This document shows positions 32,001 to 42,319 of a stretch of 64,000 nt of DNA, one piece after another. Made by a program: the position numbers and the translations under genes. Origin of the DNA: Poa pratensis (Eukaryota; Streptophyta; Magnoliopsida; Poales; Poaceae); assembly GCA_947311845.1 (NCBI GenBank), contig CAMZMU010000107.1:22921326-22985325 (forward strand), given 5' to 3'. Every line of letters starts with the position of its first letter. Position 1 is the first letter of the stretch. The notes below the pieces were generated by a model. That model was not told where the DNA came from. It worked only from the letters and a program-made list of their open reading frames with translations, and searched no databases.

Positions 32001-32640
32001 GTCCGTACTAAGCGGGGCATGCGCAGCAGAGCAGACTCAGACTTAGTGGTTCTGGTCAGGACATACGGCCGGTCAACGGCAAGCTTTTTCGTAAGATAAA
32101 ATGCACGAAAACGACTGCAAGTTCGCACTCACTAGTCACTACACGGAGTGCACTACTGCATATTTCTGCTAAATGGATGGAAAAGACTAAAGAGAGAAGC
32201 AATATAATCGTGTGGCAGTAGCGCATCCACACGGATCTATTTTTAATCCAAGGACATCACATTTTTTTTACGAGCTGGGACATCACGTTGGTCATTGGAC
32301 ACCTCGAAGCTCCCTGCTGCGACCCTAAAAAGGCACTTCCCTGCACCCACCCTCCTCGATCACTCGTCTCAATCTGGATCCTGCACCGTTCAAAGACAAA
32401 AAAAACTGGATCCTGCCAAAGCCTACGCGGCTGGGCCAAAATCACAAATCTAACCCTCGGACCAAAGTTTAATTCAAAATGAACCAACTTTCAACTTTTA
32501 GCCGAAACTGACCTTTTTTATTACCGCTCAACATCTTGGCGGTAGAGTTAATGGGCTACCGCTGGAAATGCTGGCGGTATTGTCCAGAACACAAACATCA
32601 AGTAAGGTCGCTGTCCTGACGTTAATACATGCATCCTTGT

Positions 32641-32700
32641 GATCGGCCAGCTGGTATTGTTCCCACAGCTTTCACCTTAGGTCTGGATTTCAAATCCCAG
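32641..32700 (+). other. tRNA-like segment in the left arm
   Basis: GGCCAGCTGGT resembles an A box, and about 35 bases on, GGATTTCAAATCC resembles a decayed B box/T arm. It is the counterpart of the better preserved segment in the opposite arm. It is not a functional tRNA as it stands. Confidence 0.45.
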
Positions 32701-33560
32701 TATAGTCCTTTAATTTTTTTCGGGCGTAGTTTTTATTACTGTGTAATAATTAGTTAAAAAACGTAGATCTTTATATTTGATATGGCGTTTTTAATTTTTT
32801 GGGCGTATTGTCCTTTTATTTTTTTCAGGCGTATTTTTATTACTGTATAATAAATAGCAAAAAAACGTAGATCTTTATATATTATATAGCGTTTTTATTT
32901 TTTTCGGGCGTATATTCTTATTACTGTTAATAAATAGTAAAAAAAGAACTATATATTTTATATGACGTTTTCTTATTTTTGGTTTAATGAATAGTTAAAA
33001 AACATGTAGTTATTTATATTGACATGGCTATTTTTTCCATTGTCTAGTAAACATCTAAAAAAAACCGTAACGCTTCTATCTTATGCGTCAATTTTTTGTT
33101 CCGCTGTGTAATAAATAGCTACTAATCCCAATCCTTTACATTGTATCCGGTGCAATATTTTCCCTTTTATAATTAATGGTTAAAAACATGTAGTCTTTTA
33201 TATTTTATACGGCGTAATTTTTTCCCGCCGTGTAATAAATAGCTAAAGAACTTTTAGTCTATTATTTTATAAGTCACGATTTTGTTCTATTGTAGAATAA
33301 ATAGCTAAGAACTTGTTGTCCTTTATATTTTAGACGATGTTTTCTTATTTTGTAGTGTGATGAATAGTTAATAAAAGCAAGTAGACCTTTACATTTTCTC
33401 TGCCGTATTTATTTTCCGTTGTGTTATAAACAGCCAAAAAACTAGTACTTTATTTTATATGGTACAGTCCTTTTGGTTGTGTAATAAATAGATTAAAAAT
33501 CGTAGTCCTTTTTATGTTATATGGCACAACTGCTGTAATAAATAATTAAAAATGATTAGT
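32700..33560 (+). repeat. Degenerate tandem array, unit about 95-110 bp
   Basis: Roughly eight units repeat the order CCTTTATATTTTATATGGCG, TTTTTTATTTTTCGGCGT-like, TGTAATAAATAGTTAAAAAA, then CGTAGT. Units differ by many substitutions and indels. It fills the loop of the foldback element. Confidence 0.75.
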
Positions 33561-33795
33561 TTGTACTTTGTAGTGATTCGTACTCGCGATCCCGTGGTGG
33601 GGAGGGACTTGTCTAACTAAATTTTGTAATTTATAAGTCTATATATAAAACTATATTGCGTATGCACTTGGGTAAAACGTCAGGAAAAAATGCAAAAACT
33701 TTCAAGCCGAAGAAAAATGCAAAAAAAAAAAAGTGGAAGAAAAAACTGCAATGTGTAAAAGATAAAACGCCGGAAAAACTGCAAAAAGATTAAAT

Positions 33796-33856
33796 CTCGC
33801 TGGGGTTCGATCCCAGAACCTGACGCAAAAGGCACACGTCCACAGCCAATGCTCCA
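33796..33856 (-). other. tRNA-like segment in the right arm
   Basis: On the minus strand CTGGGATCGAACCCCAG forms a perfect 5-bp T-stem with a 7-base ATCGAAC loop, the B-box core of pol III promoters. Upstream, GACG...CGTC could pair as an anticodon-like stem. The acceptor stem is not convincing, so I call it tRNA-derived, not a tRNA gene. Confidence 0.5.
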
Positions 33857-34151
33857 TTTCGTAATTACTGTCCAGTAAAGGGTAGACAAGTTAGTTAATG
33901 TAACATTCCAGAACCCTACCGCCAGCACATCCGGCGGTAGCCCATAGGCCCTACCGCCAAGATAATGAGCGGTAATAAATGGCTAAAAGTTCGAAGTCGG
34001 TTCATTTTGGATTGAACTTTGCTTCGAGGGTCAAGTTTGTGATTTCGGCCACGCGGCTGCACTCACCAAACGTGACTCTGGCTGTGGCTGACCCCCACAC
34101 CACGCAGTGAACGCACCATAGAATACAACACATCGAAGAGGCGTTTTATCT

Positions 34152-34520
34152 CCTGACCTCGTATGCTCCTGGTTGATTTAAAGAAGTAAAAAAATAGTAA
34201 AATGTTTCAAACGAATCTGATAACAATTGGAGACAAAAATATACAAGTGTTCTAAATACATGCTAAATTTCATGATGAAATGACATTTTCTGTTGCTCTG
34301 TGCGAAAAAACAAAATCGGTGCTCCAAAAACTATATTTTAAAATTCTATATTAGCCATTGATTTGTTTTTTTCACGGAGCATCACAAATGCCATTTGATC
34401 ACGCAAATTTGCATGTATGTAGAAGAAAAATGTATATGATTCTCTCCAATTTTGTCGGATTCTTTTGAAATATTTTACTATTTTTTTAATTTTTAGTCAA
34501 GTAGGAGCATATGAGCTCCG
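34152..34520. mobile_element. MITE with long inverted repeats (about 370 bp)
   Basis: The left arm TATGCTCCTGGTTGATTTAA, followed by AAAAAAATAGTAAAATGTTTC, pairs with the right arm, which read in reverse gives TATGCTCCTACTTGACTAAA followed by AAAAAAATAGTAAAATATTTC. The arms are about 75 bases long. The exact termini and target duplication are not settled. Confidence 0.7.
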
Positions 34521-34608
34521 GTGCAAAAGTGGATTTCCGCATTATCATCCTACTGGAGATTTTGTATTTATATGGCCCCTCTTTTTCATGAATTAATTAT
34601 GACATTGT

Positions 34609-36184
34609 GAGCATCTCCACCGGCTCCTCAACAGGGGTACGCACAAAAAAGAAACACCCAGCGACACCCCATCAATCGAGGTTGCTCGGAAAGGAAATGT
34701 GTTTGGCACCCTCGTGACCAACCCCAACTTGCGGGGCCACCTCGGGTGCACCGGATAAGTCCCGGATACGGTCTCAGACAGGTGGGATCCTCATGTCATG
34801 AACACGCACCCAGTCAGCCATTATTAATGGCGGCGTACAAGAGGCTGATCCATAGAATAATGGCGGCACCACCAACTTCGACTTATCCACAGTGGGGCGA
34901 TGATACCACGTCGTCATTGCGTCTTCCCTACGCGCTGCATTAACGACGAAGCCAGTTGACGCGTCGGCGTTGCATCCTCCCCATGCATAGCACACTGCTC
35001 TGGCGTTGCGCCATTCGACGTGTAACATTAACGTCGGTGGGACAGCCGCTCGGCGTACCCGCGGCGGTATAAGAAGCCCCCCACCACGCCTCGGTGTGCC
35101 ATCTTGCTCCCGCACCTCCATCTTTCCCATCGTTCTCTTCCCTCGCCTGCCAAACACACCATGTCTCACAACTACGAGGCTGGCGGTTCTCGCTGGTCAT
35201 TCCGGGGTCGGAGGCAACCTCAACCTCGAACATGCATGGGCATTTCCACCGATAGGACTTGCTCGTCCTACCGGACTATCGCCTATCAAAGGGGTGGGTC
35301 ATAAGTGTAAGCGACCTCGAGCAGTTCAACCTTGTCGTCCTTCGTTGCTGGGACAAGATGAAGCAACCGATGAAGGGTCTCCCTGAGAACGCCAAAAGAA
35401 ACTTCAGCGTGTGGCTAAAGAGAATAATGCGCGAGCGGAACGCAGATATCGACGCGGACGCCGGTGTGTGGAGGCCACAGTAGTTCAATGCCAAAGGACA
35501 ACATGAGTGGTGGCACACGACTGGCCACACAGTGGACAATGCCATCCAGACCGCCCGCCAACACGCCATGATAGGGAGCACCATCCTCTTTCGCATGTGC
35601 GAAGGAGGAGCGATGTGGCGGCGACAGGGGCATCACCTGCCGCAGGGTGAAGGAAGAGAAGCACTCGCCAACGCGTCCAAGCGGAGAGGACAACTCACAC
35701 GTCCCACCGGAATATCAAGAGGCAGGTGAAGGAGGAGCCGTCCTCGTCATCACCGGAGAAGGTGTCGCCGATGTGACGCATCTCCTCGCCATTACGGTGC
35801 TAGAGCGACAGCGACTTCCCCGACCTCTATCAATTGGGCATGGGTCGCATGGGCCACTGAGATCGAGGCGGATACCCCATGCTTCAGGAAGTCCATCGAG
35901 CATTCAACTCAGTAGGCCTCCTCCTCCGGCAGCGGCTGCGCCTCCATCCCGACCGTCGCGAGTCTTGCCTCCTCCTCCGTCCCTGACTAGGGCGCATCCT
36001 CCTCCACCGCCTGTTTCAATGTTTCTACGTATCCTCCTCCTCCAATGACGACGCCTTCGACTTCAGCAACGTCTTTAACAAATTTGAATGAAATCTTTTG
36101 CTTAAAGTTGATCTCAACTTATGTTTTGGATTTTAGCTTGGGGGTGTCGCTCAGGGCAGCTTCATCATCCCCCCTCTCCCCACA
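34609..36184. mobile_element. Left part of an inverted-repeat DNA transposon split by a CACTA element
   Basis: The terminus GAGCATCTCCACCGGCTCC at 34609 matches, in inverted form, GGGCATCTTCACCGGACCGC ending at 38905. The element therefore spans a nested CACTA element. The termini resemble those of the Harbinger derivative at 29325. Flanking 3-base words differ (TGT and TAA), so the class is tentative. Confidence 0.55.
35161..36100 (+). pseudogene. Unrecognised coding relic inside the split transposon
   Basis: From an ATG at 35161 the sequence reads MSHNYEAGGSRWSFRGRRQP, and shifted frames continue with KGLPENAKRNFSVWLKRIMR and QHEWWHTTGHTVDNAIQTAR. Stops and shifts interrupt it, and GC-rich codon-like text persists to about 36050. 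It looks like an old transposon-encoded protein, but I do not recognise the family. Confidence 0.4.
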
Positions 36185-37196
36185 TCACACTAGTACAGAA
36201 CGACACATCGGAAACGGGCCAAAAACCCCATCGGAAACGGAAAAAGGGTCCGTGTCCCCGACCCTGTCACTGATGTGAAGGCTCTCATCGGCAACGGACC
36301 CGAAAAACCGTCACCGATGAGGCATGATTTTGGCTACGGTGGCCATCCAATCTCCGTTGCCGATGTATCGGTACATCAGAAACGGAGATTCTGTTTTACT
36401 CGTTTGCATTGAGGTTTTTTCATAAGCCTACAGCAGCAATACAGTTGCCAATTGAAATTCAAAATATCACAGCAAAAGCACAAAGTTGCTAGCAAAACCG
36501 TTCATAACGTATGTAACAATTGTCACCATTACATAGCATCAAAAGATGAGTTACACATGCTTCGCTAATCCTATCATTCTCATTCCAAATTGTCACCATT
36601 ACATAGCATCAAAAACTGATAAAACAGAAACTACACCAAGCCAAATTGCCAAATTCTTCGTACTGAGTCTTGCTCCATCTTGGACGGTGTCGCCGAAATA
36701 TAATAACGTCACCGCTGTGACATTTCGGCCAAACTGTCCAAGACACTCTTAATTAAAAAAGTGTTTTGAACAGTGCAGCGAAACGTCACAACAGCGACGG
36801 TTCACGGATATGATCCCACTTTATAAGTAGCACATTTAAAGTTTGTTCGGATCAGCTTTGTGTTTCTGGATAAAAATACATGGATTGATAGTTAGAGAAG
36901 AGCCAAAATATGATGCTACATGACATAGATATAATTTAATGTGAAAACAGTTTACACCTTTAAGCGCCTATATCCGTGTGCTTGTAGTCCGATCAAACAA
37001 TTTGGAGGCATAACTTGAAGGTGATGTTTCCTTCAAGAGCCTCACCATTTTTTATGCAGTGTCGCCGAAATACTATTACTTCATACACTAGCTAAACAAA
37101 ACAATAACGAGGATTAGCACATTGACAAAAAGTTGTGATTGGATCTATTCATCATCGGTAGTACTACAAAGAGTTGAAATTAATTCACCCTACTAG

Positions 37197-37470
37197 ACTT
37201 TAAAATAGTGCAAGATACTAGACAAGTTTTCTATATACTAGACAAGTTTTCTATGCTAGACTAGAAAACTAGACAGAAACAATAAAGTGCAAGATACTAG
37301 ACGAGTTTTCTATATACTAGACAAGTTTTTATACTAGTTTTCTATGCTAGACTAGAAAACTAGACAGAAACAATAAAGTGCAAGATACTAGACGAGTTTT
37401 CTATATACTAGACAAGTTCTTATACTAGACAAGTTTTCTATGCTAGACTAGAAAACTAGACTTTACAAGA
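37197..37470. repeat. Three tandem copies of an about 91-bp unit in the CACTA element
   Basis: The phrases AGAAACAATAAAGTGCAAGA, ACTAGACGAGTTTTCTATAT and GCTAGACTAGAAAACTAGAC recur with a period of about 91 bases. The core ACTAGACAAGTTTTCTA also repeats at shorter spacing, and TCTATGCTAGACTAGAAAAC is partly palindromic. Confidence 0.8.
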
Positions 37471-37933
37471 GTTGAAATTAATTCACCCGAGTACTACAAA
37501 TAGAAACAAATAGTAGACTAGATACTAGACAAGTTTTCTATGCTACTTTAAATAAAGTGTAAGATCTAGTCGGCGACATACTTGGGGAAGATGCGCGGCA
37601 ATAGACCAATAGATCCGCGTCGGCGACATACTCGGGAAAGATGCGCGGCGGCTCGCCGACGCGCCGCTGGGGGAAGATGCACGGCGGCGATGCCGGCCCG
37701 ACGCGCCGCTCAGATCCGCGAGATAAGGGTTAGGTCTGGAGCCGCCGCCACACTGTGACTGTGGAGTGAGAGTGAGAGCGAGAGCGTTAGGGTTGCCGCA
37801 GTGGCACATTTATAGCACAAAGTAGAACATCGCAAACGGATGCGATAAACAACCGTTTCCTTTAATTTCTTCACTGACACACTGGGCCTACTTACAAAGG
37901 ATCGATACAGTAGAATTGAACTAACTATCTACT

Positions 37934-38380
37934 CTACTTGTTCTGCTTACACCCTGCCTCCGCGCCATTGTCATCCGCGGCGCGGTGTCGCTTCTTGCCG
38001 GTTGCCTTCTCCTCAGGCGCGTGCTCCTCCTTCTCCGGCGCGTCCTCCTCCGGCGCGTCCTTCTCCGGCGCCTCCTCCTCCGGCGCCTCCTCCGATGCCT
38101 CCTCCTCCGGTGCCTCCTCCGACGCCTCTTCCTCCTCGTCGTCGTCGGCGTCGTATTCTTCCTGGCTAGAATACGGCTCCGGCAGGTCCTCCGGCTCCTC
38201 TTCCTCCGGCGACTCGTCCTCTTCGGAGTCGTCTTCTCCTTTGCGTGAAGACGGTGGGTCCGAGTCGTCGGGGTCCGAGTCCGGCGGCCCGTCTTGATCC
38301 CACCATGGGACTTCACCGCGGTCTTCAGCGCTCGCGTCGTCGCTCGGGACTTCCTCGTTCTGCCACCAGGGTTCCTCCAT
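37934..38380 (-). CDS. Acidic Glu/Asp-rich protein carried by the CACTA element
   Basis: An uninterrupted minus-strand frame of 148 codons begins MEEPWWQNEEVPSDD and contains a second EVPWWDQDG box. Then comes a long acidic stretch with repeated EEAPEEEAS and EKDAPEEDA units, ending in a basic tail (KKRHRAADD) and CKQNK. It resembles a transposon-encoded protein rather than a host gene. The GAG-rich codons arise from a short repeat, and function is unknown. Expression is not shown. Confidence 0.5.
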   Translation of the reverse strand: MEEPWWQNEEVPSDDASAEDRGEVPWWDQDGPPDSDPDDSDPPSSRKGEDDSEEDESPEEEEPEDLPEPYSSQEEYDADDDEEEEASEEAPEEEASEEAPEEEAPEKDAPEEDAPEKEEHAPEEKATGKKRHRAADDNGAEAGCKQNK

Positions 38381-38810
38381 GGCGGTTGTGCTAGTGTGGT
38401 AGAGAATGTGGGAGAGAACGAAGGGGAGAATGCGAGAACTGCCTGGCTTCGTGCGGTTCCAGTCACATTTTATTAGCGTCGAGCAGGCGGTTCTAATCCC
38501 TCATGAATTAAGCCACATTGAACAGGCGCGCTTCCAGTTTGCAACTGCAATTTTCCAAGCACATCGCAAACGGATAACCATAAACAACCGTTGCCATAGA
38601 GATACGTATTGGAAACGGAGGTGAATTTATGACCGTTGCCAATAATATTGGTAACAGAGATCGAAAATTCTCCGTAACCAATGTTGACGGACCAGCCGCG
38701 GCCCAGTTCTGCCAGTCCTCATCCGCAACGCTAAAATCGTGATTCTCTGTCGCCTAACTCGTGCCGTTTCCACAGAGGGGTATCCGATGTGTCATTCTGT
38801 ACTAGTGTCA

Positions 38811-38905
38811 CTACCATTGGGTCAGACATGTGTGTGCCACCCCCGATAGCGGGCACAATTTCGGGGGTGCGGGACACATTTCTGGGCGGTCCGGTGAAGA
38901 TGCCC
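38811..38905. mobile_element. Right end of the split inverted-repeat transposon
   Basis: This is the continuation of 34609-36184 beyond the CACTA insertion. It carries CACCCCCGATAGCGGG, then GGGACACATTTCTGGGCGGT, and the terminal CCGGTGAAGATGCCC. Confidence 0.55.
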
Positions 38906-39098
38906 TAATACATGATTCATATGTTACAAATTATATAACTACAAACTTTAATTGAATATAAATTCAATGACATATTTAATTACATTACTCTGATCTTGGA
39001 AAACAAGTGTGCCACCTATTTCTAAACATGGACTGAGGGAGTATCACTGAGCTCTTTCTCCGGAAGAAAGGAGTGCAACATAGCCCCCAAAACATATA

Positions 39099-39256
39099 CT
39101 CCCCGTTCCTAAATATAAGATGTTTTAGGTGTTACACATTTTATCTAGGTGCATATTAAAATGGATGAACATACACATGAAATGTGTCTTGATACATTTG
39201 TTTACATATGAATGTGGACAAAAGTTAAAACATTTTATATTTAAAAACAGAGGGAG
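39099..39256. mobile_element. Stowaway/Mariner MITE (158 bp)
   Basis: TA duplications at 39097-39098 and 39257-39258 flank inverted ends CTCCCCGTTCCTAAATATAA and CTCCCTCTGTTTTTAAATAT (minus strand). This is a typical Triticeae element. It lies about 430 bases upstream of the MIR394 precursor. A separate end fragment (ACTGAGGGAGTA, about 39032) lies just before it. Confidence 0.88.
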
Positions 39257-39527
39257 TACTAGTAGGTACTACGTTGGTGCAGCGTAAGATCAGATCAGAT
39301 TCGATTTATTACTACCCATAGGAGTACTAGAATAGCCATGGCAGGAGCTCTCATCTATATGAAATTCCTCAGATCTCCCATGCCTCACGCACAAACGTAA
39401 AGACCAAGAAGCACAATCCCAGCCAGCCGAGGTCTGCAGCCCATCACCCACCCAAGCCCCCAGAATCCCCTCCCTCTCGAGGGAGTACAACTTAACCCTA
39501 GCCGCCCAGCCGCCCGCTGGTAGTCTC

Positions 39528-39534
39528 TATAAAT
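39528..39534 (+). promoter_or_regulatory. TATA box of the MIR394 gene
   Basis: TATAAAT stands about 160 bases before the mature miRNA in a CTC-rich context. A transcription start would be expected near 39560, fitting a pol II pri-miRNA. Confidence 0.6.
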
Positions 39535-39669
39535 TGCACGCCCTGTAAAGGCCACTACGCCACCACAGCGAGAGAGTAGTACTCCAGGGAGTAGTAGCTA
39601 GCAGCCATTGATGGAGAGCTTGGAGCAAGGAGGTGGTAGTACTACTAGTCATCTGGGCTTGCCAAAGGG

Positions 39670-39795
39670 GCGCTTACCGAGAGCTCTTTGGCATTCTGTC
39701 CACCTCCTTATGAATCTTCAGGGAGATCTTACGATCTCTTGAGCTTGCGGATTGCTTGGAGGTGGGCATACTGCCAATGGAGCTGTGTAGGCCTC
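39670..39795 (+). ncRNA. MIR394: miR394 precursor
   Basis: The 5' arm contains TTGGCATTCTGTCCACCTCC at 39688-39707, which is the complete conserved miR394 sequence. The 3' arm contains the expected star strand at 39760-39780 (it includes GGTGGGCATACTGCCAATGG). The arms pair across about 50 bases of loop, and the pairing extends outward (GAGCTC with GGAGCT). miR394 guides cleavage of the F-box LCR mRNA, which acts in leaf shape and shoot meristem maintenance and in stress and hormone responses in several plants. That target is family knowledge and is not in this window. Confidence 0.93.
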
Positions 39796-42186
39796 CCTTT
39801 GTAAAACCCACATGGCACAAATCATGGCAGCTTCTTGGCTCCTGCTTGAGACGAGGTTATTGCCAGATTTGATGACGATCTTTGTGAAATTCTACAAGTT
39901 TGGCTTGTGTCTTAGGCTATCTTTTCTTTTGATTTTCCGTGGATGTTATAGTTAAAACATTGATGATGCTTTTGGGGAAGATTTAAGGTGAGTTGATCTG
40001 CAGACATATGCCAGTTCTTGATCTGTTTTTTTTGCATCTTAAGCGTAGTGTTACTATAACTTCTCATATCGGGGCTAAAAGATGGGTTTTCAGCATGGCC
40101 TTCTTTCGGATCTGTATTTTCTCCCTGTTTCCTACTTTTCAAGTTCTTCCATTCTTCCACTTTTCTCCTCCAGCAGGACTGTTCGTTGAAGCCTTAGCAA
40201 CAGTGTTCTGCAGCATGCCAGCATGTGACTATGAGAAGTTCTGTAAGTCACCAAACTTTGCTATGATTGCTTCCGATTTGACGCGTTAGTTAAAATACCA
40301 ATCACCTATTCATGCCCGAGAATACGGTATGTATTACTCATGGGTTCACTCTCCTTGGTTAGGGTTTTGGGCCTGTGAGGCTGTGACAGATGATAGTAAT
40401 GATGAGATGTGGTTTTCTTTTCTATGCCTTCTCATTTCTTCCCTCTATGCATCTCAGCATCTGCCTCTTTATCATTATTGTATTGCTTGTTCCAATAAGT
40501 TTATTGTAATTGTATGCACGCAAGTTGCAGCAGAAGAACTTTCATGCGCTTCATGATTTCAGCCGTGGACCCCTGCGAGCTATACTAGTACAACTGTGCG
40601 TATTTTGTTTGTTTATATTGTGGTGGTGTCGTTTAATTTGATAGCTCTTGTGTATGCAAGTCAATAACCTGAACCTTGGATCATTACCAGTTCAGAAAAG
40701 CGATGGAAACTTGCTTCTTTATGAATGCGTTTGCATGGTATATTATTGTTTGATTGGTGATGATTACTTGGTCGATGCTTGAAGGATTATATACCCATTG
40801 TTCAAGAACAGGGAAATGATAGCCACTGTATGTATGCACGGATGAGGCATACCTAGGCAAACAACAGTTCGATCATGAACTTACACTCTTTGCATTATCT
40901 TTCTTTTTTCTTAGTAGGTCTAAGACCACGTTTCATTCTTTTGTGTCATGGAATTTTCGTTTTATATTTACATGATAATGTAAATTTTATTAGTCATTTT
41001 CTGTGAGATGTTCAACGTTTACAAGTGATGCTTGCATTCCATGTTAACTTAGTGATCCTCACTAAACAATGGAGAGGGGCCTCAAATCCCTAATTGCATC
41101 TATGTGGTTATGGTGATTATGTGTTTGATGGTTGTTTGAAGCTTAATTTGCGTGCATACGAAAAATGGTCATGAATCAGTAAGTTGGGTCACAAGTTTTT
41201 TCATCGATTGGGTCAGAGCCTCAGAGATCTAGTTTTATGCTGCCCCAGTTGTTTCCTATTTTAGATATTAAACTGAGTTAGCACTCCTTGATCTTTTGCG
41301 CTTGTTAATTTTCACAAATACACTATGCATAGTAATTTATTCAGACGAATTACCTAGGCAACTAGGGAGCTAACAAATTTACTTTTATGTTTGCTGATTT
41401 CTTTCTTTACTAAACAGTGACCTGATTGAAATTGATGTTTATACTATCAATAAATTCTCACATATATTCGATGGTCCTTGTGTGAAATTATATAATATAT
41501 TTCTGCAATTCACCTTGTCCAGTATGGCCCAAAATTTCTCTTGTATCTTTTTTTTCAGTCACGAGGTTCTAATTCATGTTGCCTCCCGGATACATTTACT
41601 TCGATGGTCCAGCCTAGGACTGAGAAGAATTAAATTTGCTGGTTCCCACAATTATCTTTCAGTTCCTGTCGGTTTCTCAAATAGATTCTTCAGGCCGCCA
41701 GACCTTTCAAGCTAGTATCAGTTTATTTAATTCGCTCAGGAGAAGTCAGGAGCTAGCTAGCTATGCATCTCACACCCTGAACATCTAATAGTCTGATGCA
41801 TATACGGAGTATAAGATTTTGGAAACACATTTTGTATAAAGAAGTGGCGCGGAGAGGTGTGCTAGCTACGAGCTGCGATCTCTCTATGTTCTTTCATGTC
41901 AAACTAGCATACCGAGAGTAGGGCGATCCGCCATCGGGATTCCACTTCTCCACCGTGGGAATCAAATCATTATAGACACGGGCAAGACTGAGCAGCTGCA
42001 CTGCTAATAATGAAAGCCTGCTGCCTTTTGGTCTTGGGTGCATAGAGTCAATGAACGAGAGCTTGCGCAGCTACAGGCTAGGGATCATCACTTTTCATGC
42101 TTTAGCTAGGCTTGCAGACTAGTAGCCACTAGTACTACCGCTCTTCTGCAGCCTCTCTCTGACCTGCAATTCCTACTAGTAACATG
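39796..42186 (+). other. Downstream region of MIR394, no protein gene seen
   Basis: Part may belong to the pri-miRNA, which in plants can be long and spliced. No open frame with family motifs is visible. The sequence is moderately AT-rich and poor in recognisable transposons, unlike its surroundings. Confidence 0.4.
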
Positions 42187-42188
42187 TA

Positions 42189-42311
42189 CTCCCTCCGTTC
42201 CAAATTAGATGATTTCCATTTGTGCACATGCGGATGTATCTATACATGTAACATGTCTAGATACATCCGTATGTAGACAAATAGAAGTCATCTAATATGG
42301 AACGGAGGGAG
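42189..42311. mobile_element. Stowaway MITE (123 bp)
   Basis: CTCCCTCCGTTCCAAATTAG and its inverse (CTCCCTCCGTTCCATATTAG) bound the element, with TA at 42187-42188 and 42312-42313. The inner arms also pair (GATACATCCG...), giving an almost complete hairpin. Confidence 0.92.
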
Positions 42312-42319
42312 TAGTAGAA

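Larger units (their letters stand above)
32434..34050. mobile_element. Long-inverted-repeat (foldback) element with tRNA-like arms
   Basis: The two ends pair over at least 160 bases: GGCCAAAATCACAAATCTAA and ATTACCGCTCAACATCTTGG on the left match GGCCGAAATCACAAACTTGA and ATTACCGCTCATTATCTTGG on the right, read in reverse. More weakly, the pairing continues another ~130 bases inward through tRNA-like segments. The centre (32700-33560) is a degenerate tandem array. No transposase is present. The long terminal repeats suggest a Mutator-like or foldback class, but I could not fix a 9-bp target duplication. Confidence 0.7.
36188..38807 (-). mobile_element. Non-autonomous CACTA (En/Spm) transposon, 2.6 kb
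   Basis: The element begins CACTAGTACAGAACGACACA at 36188 and ends with its inverted form (CACTAGTACAGAATGACACA on the minus strand) at 38807. The 3-bp duplication TCA flanks it (36185-36187 and 38808-38810). Subterminal repeats such as CGGAAACGG, CGGTAACGG and CGCAAACGG recur at both ends. No CACTA transposase is present; the only sizeable frame encodes an acidic protein. Confidence 0.92.

Noticed and set aside
33796..33856. A functional tRNA gene
   Set aside because: Only the T-arm is convincing; the acceptor stem and D-arm do not pair properly.
37200..37470. CRISPR-like or satellite array
   Set aside because: Only three units of about 91 bp inside a defined CACTA element, best explained as local duplication.
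39662..39693. Short inverted repeat TGCCAAAG...CTTTGGCA that looks like part of a miR399 precursor
   Set aside because: The sequence does not match miR399 beyond TGCCAAAGG. It overlaps the miR394 strand, whose own star strand is found downstream.
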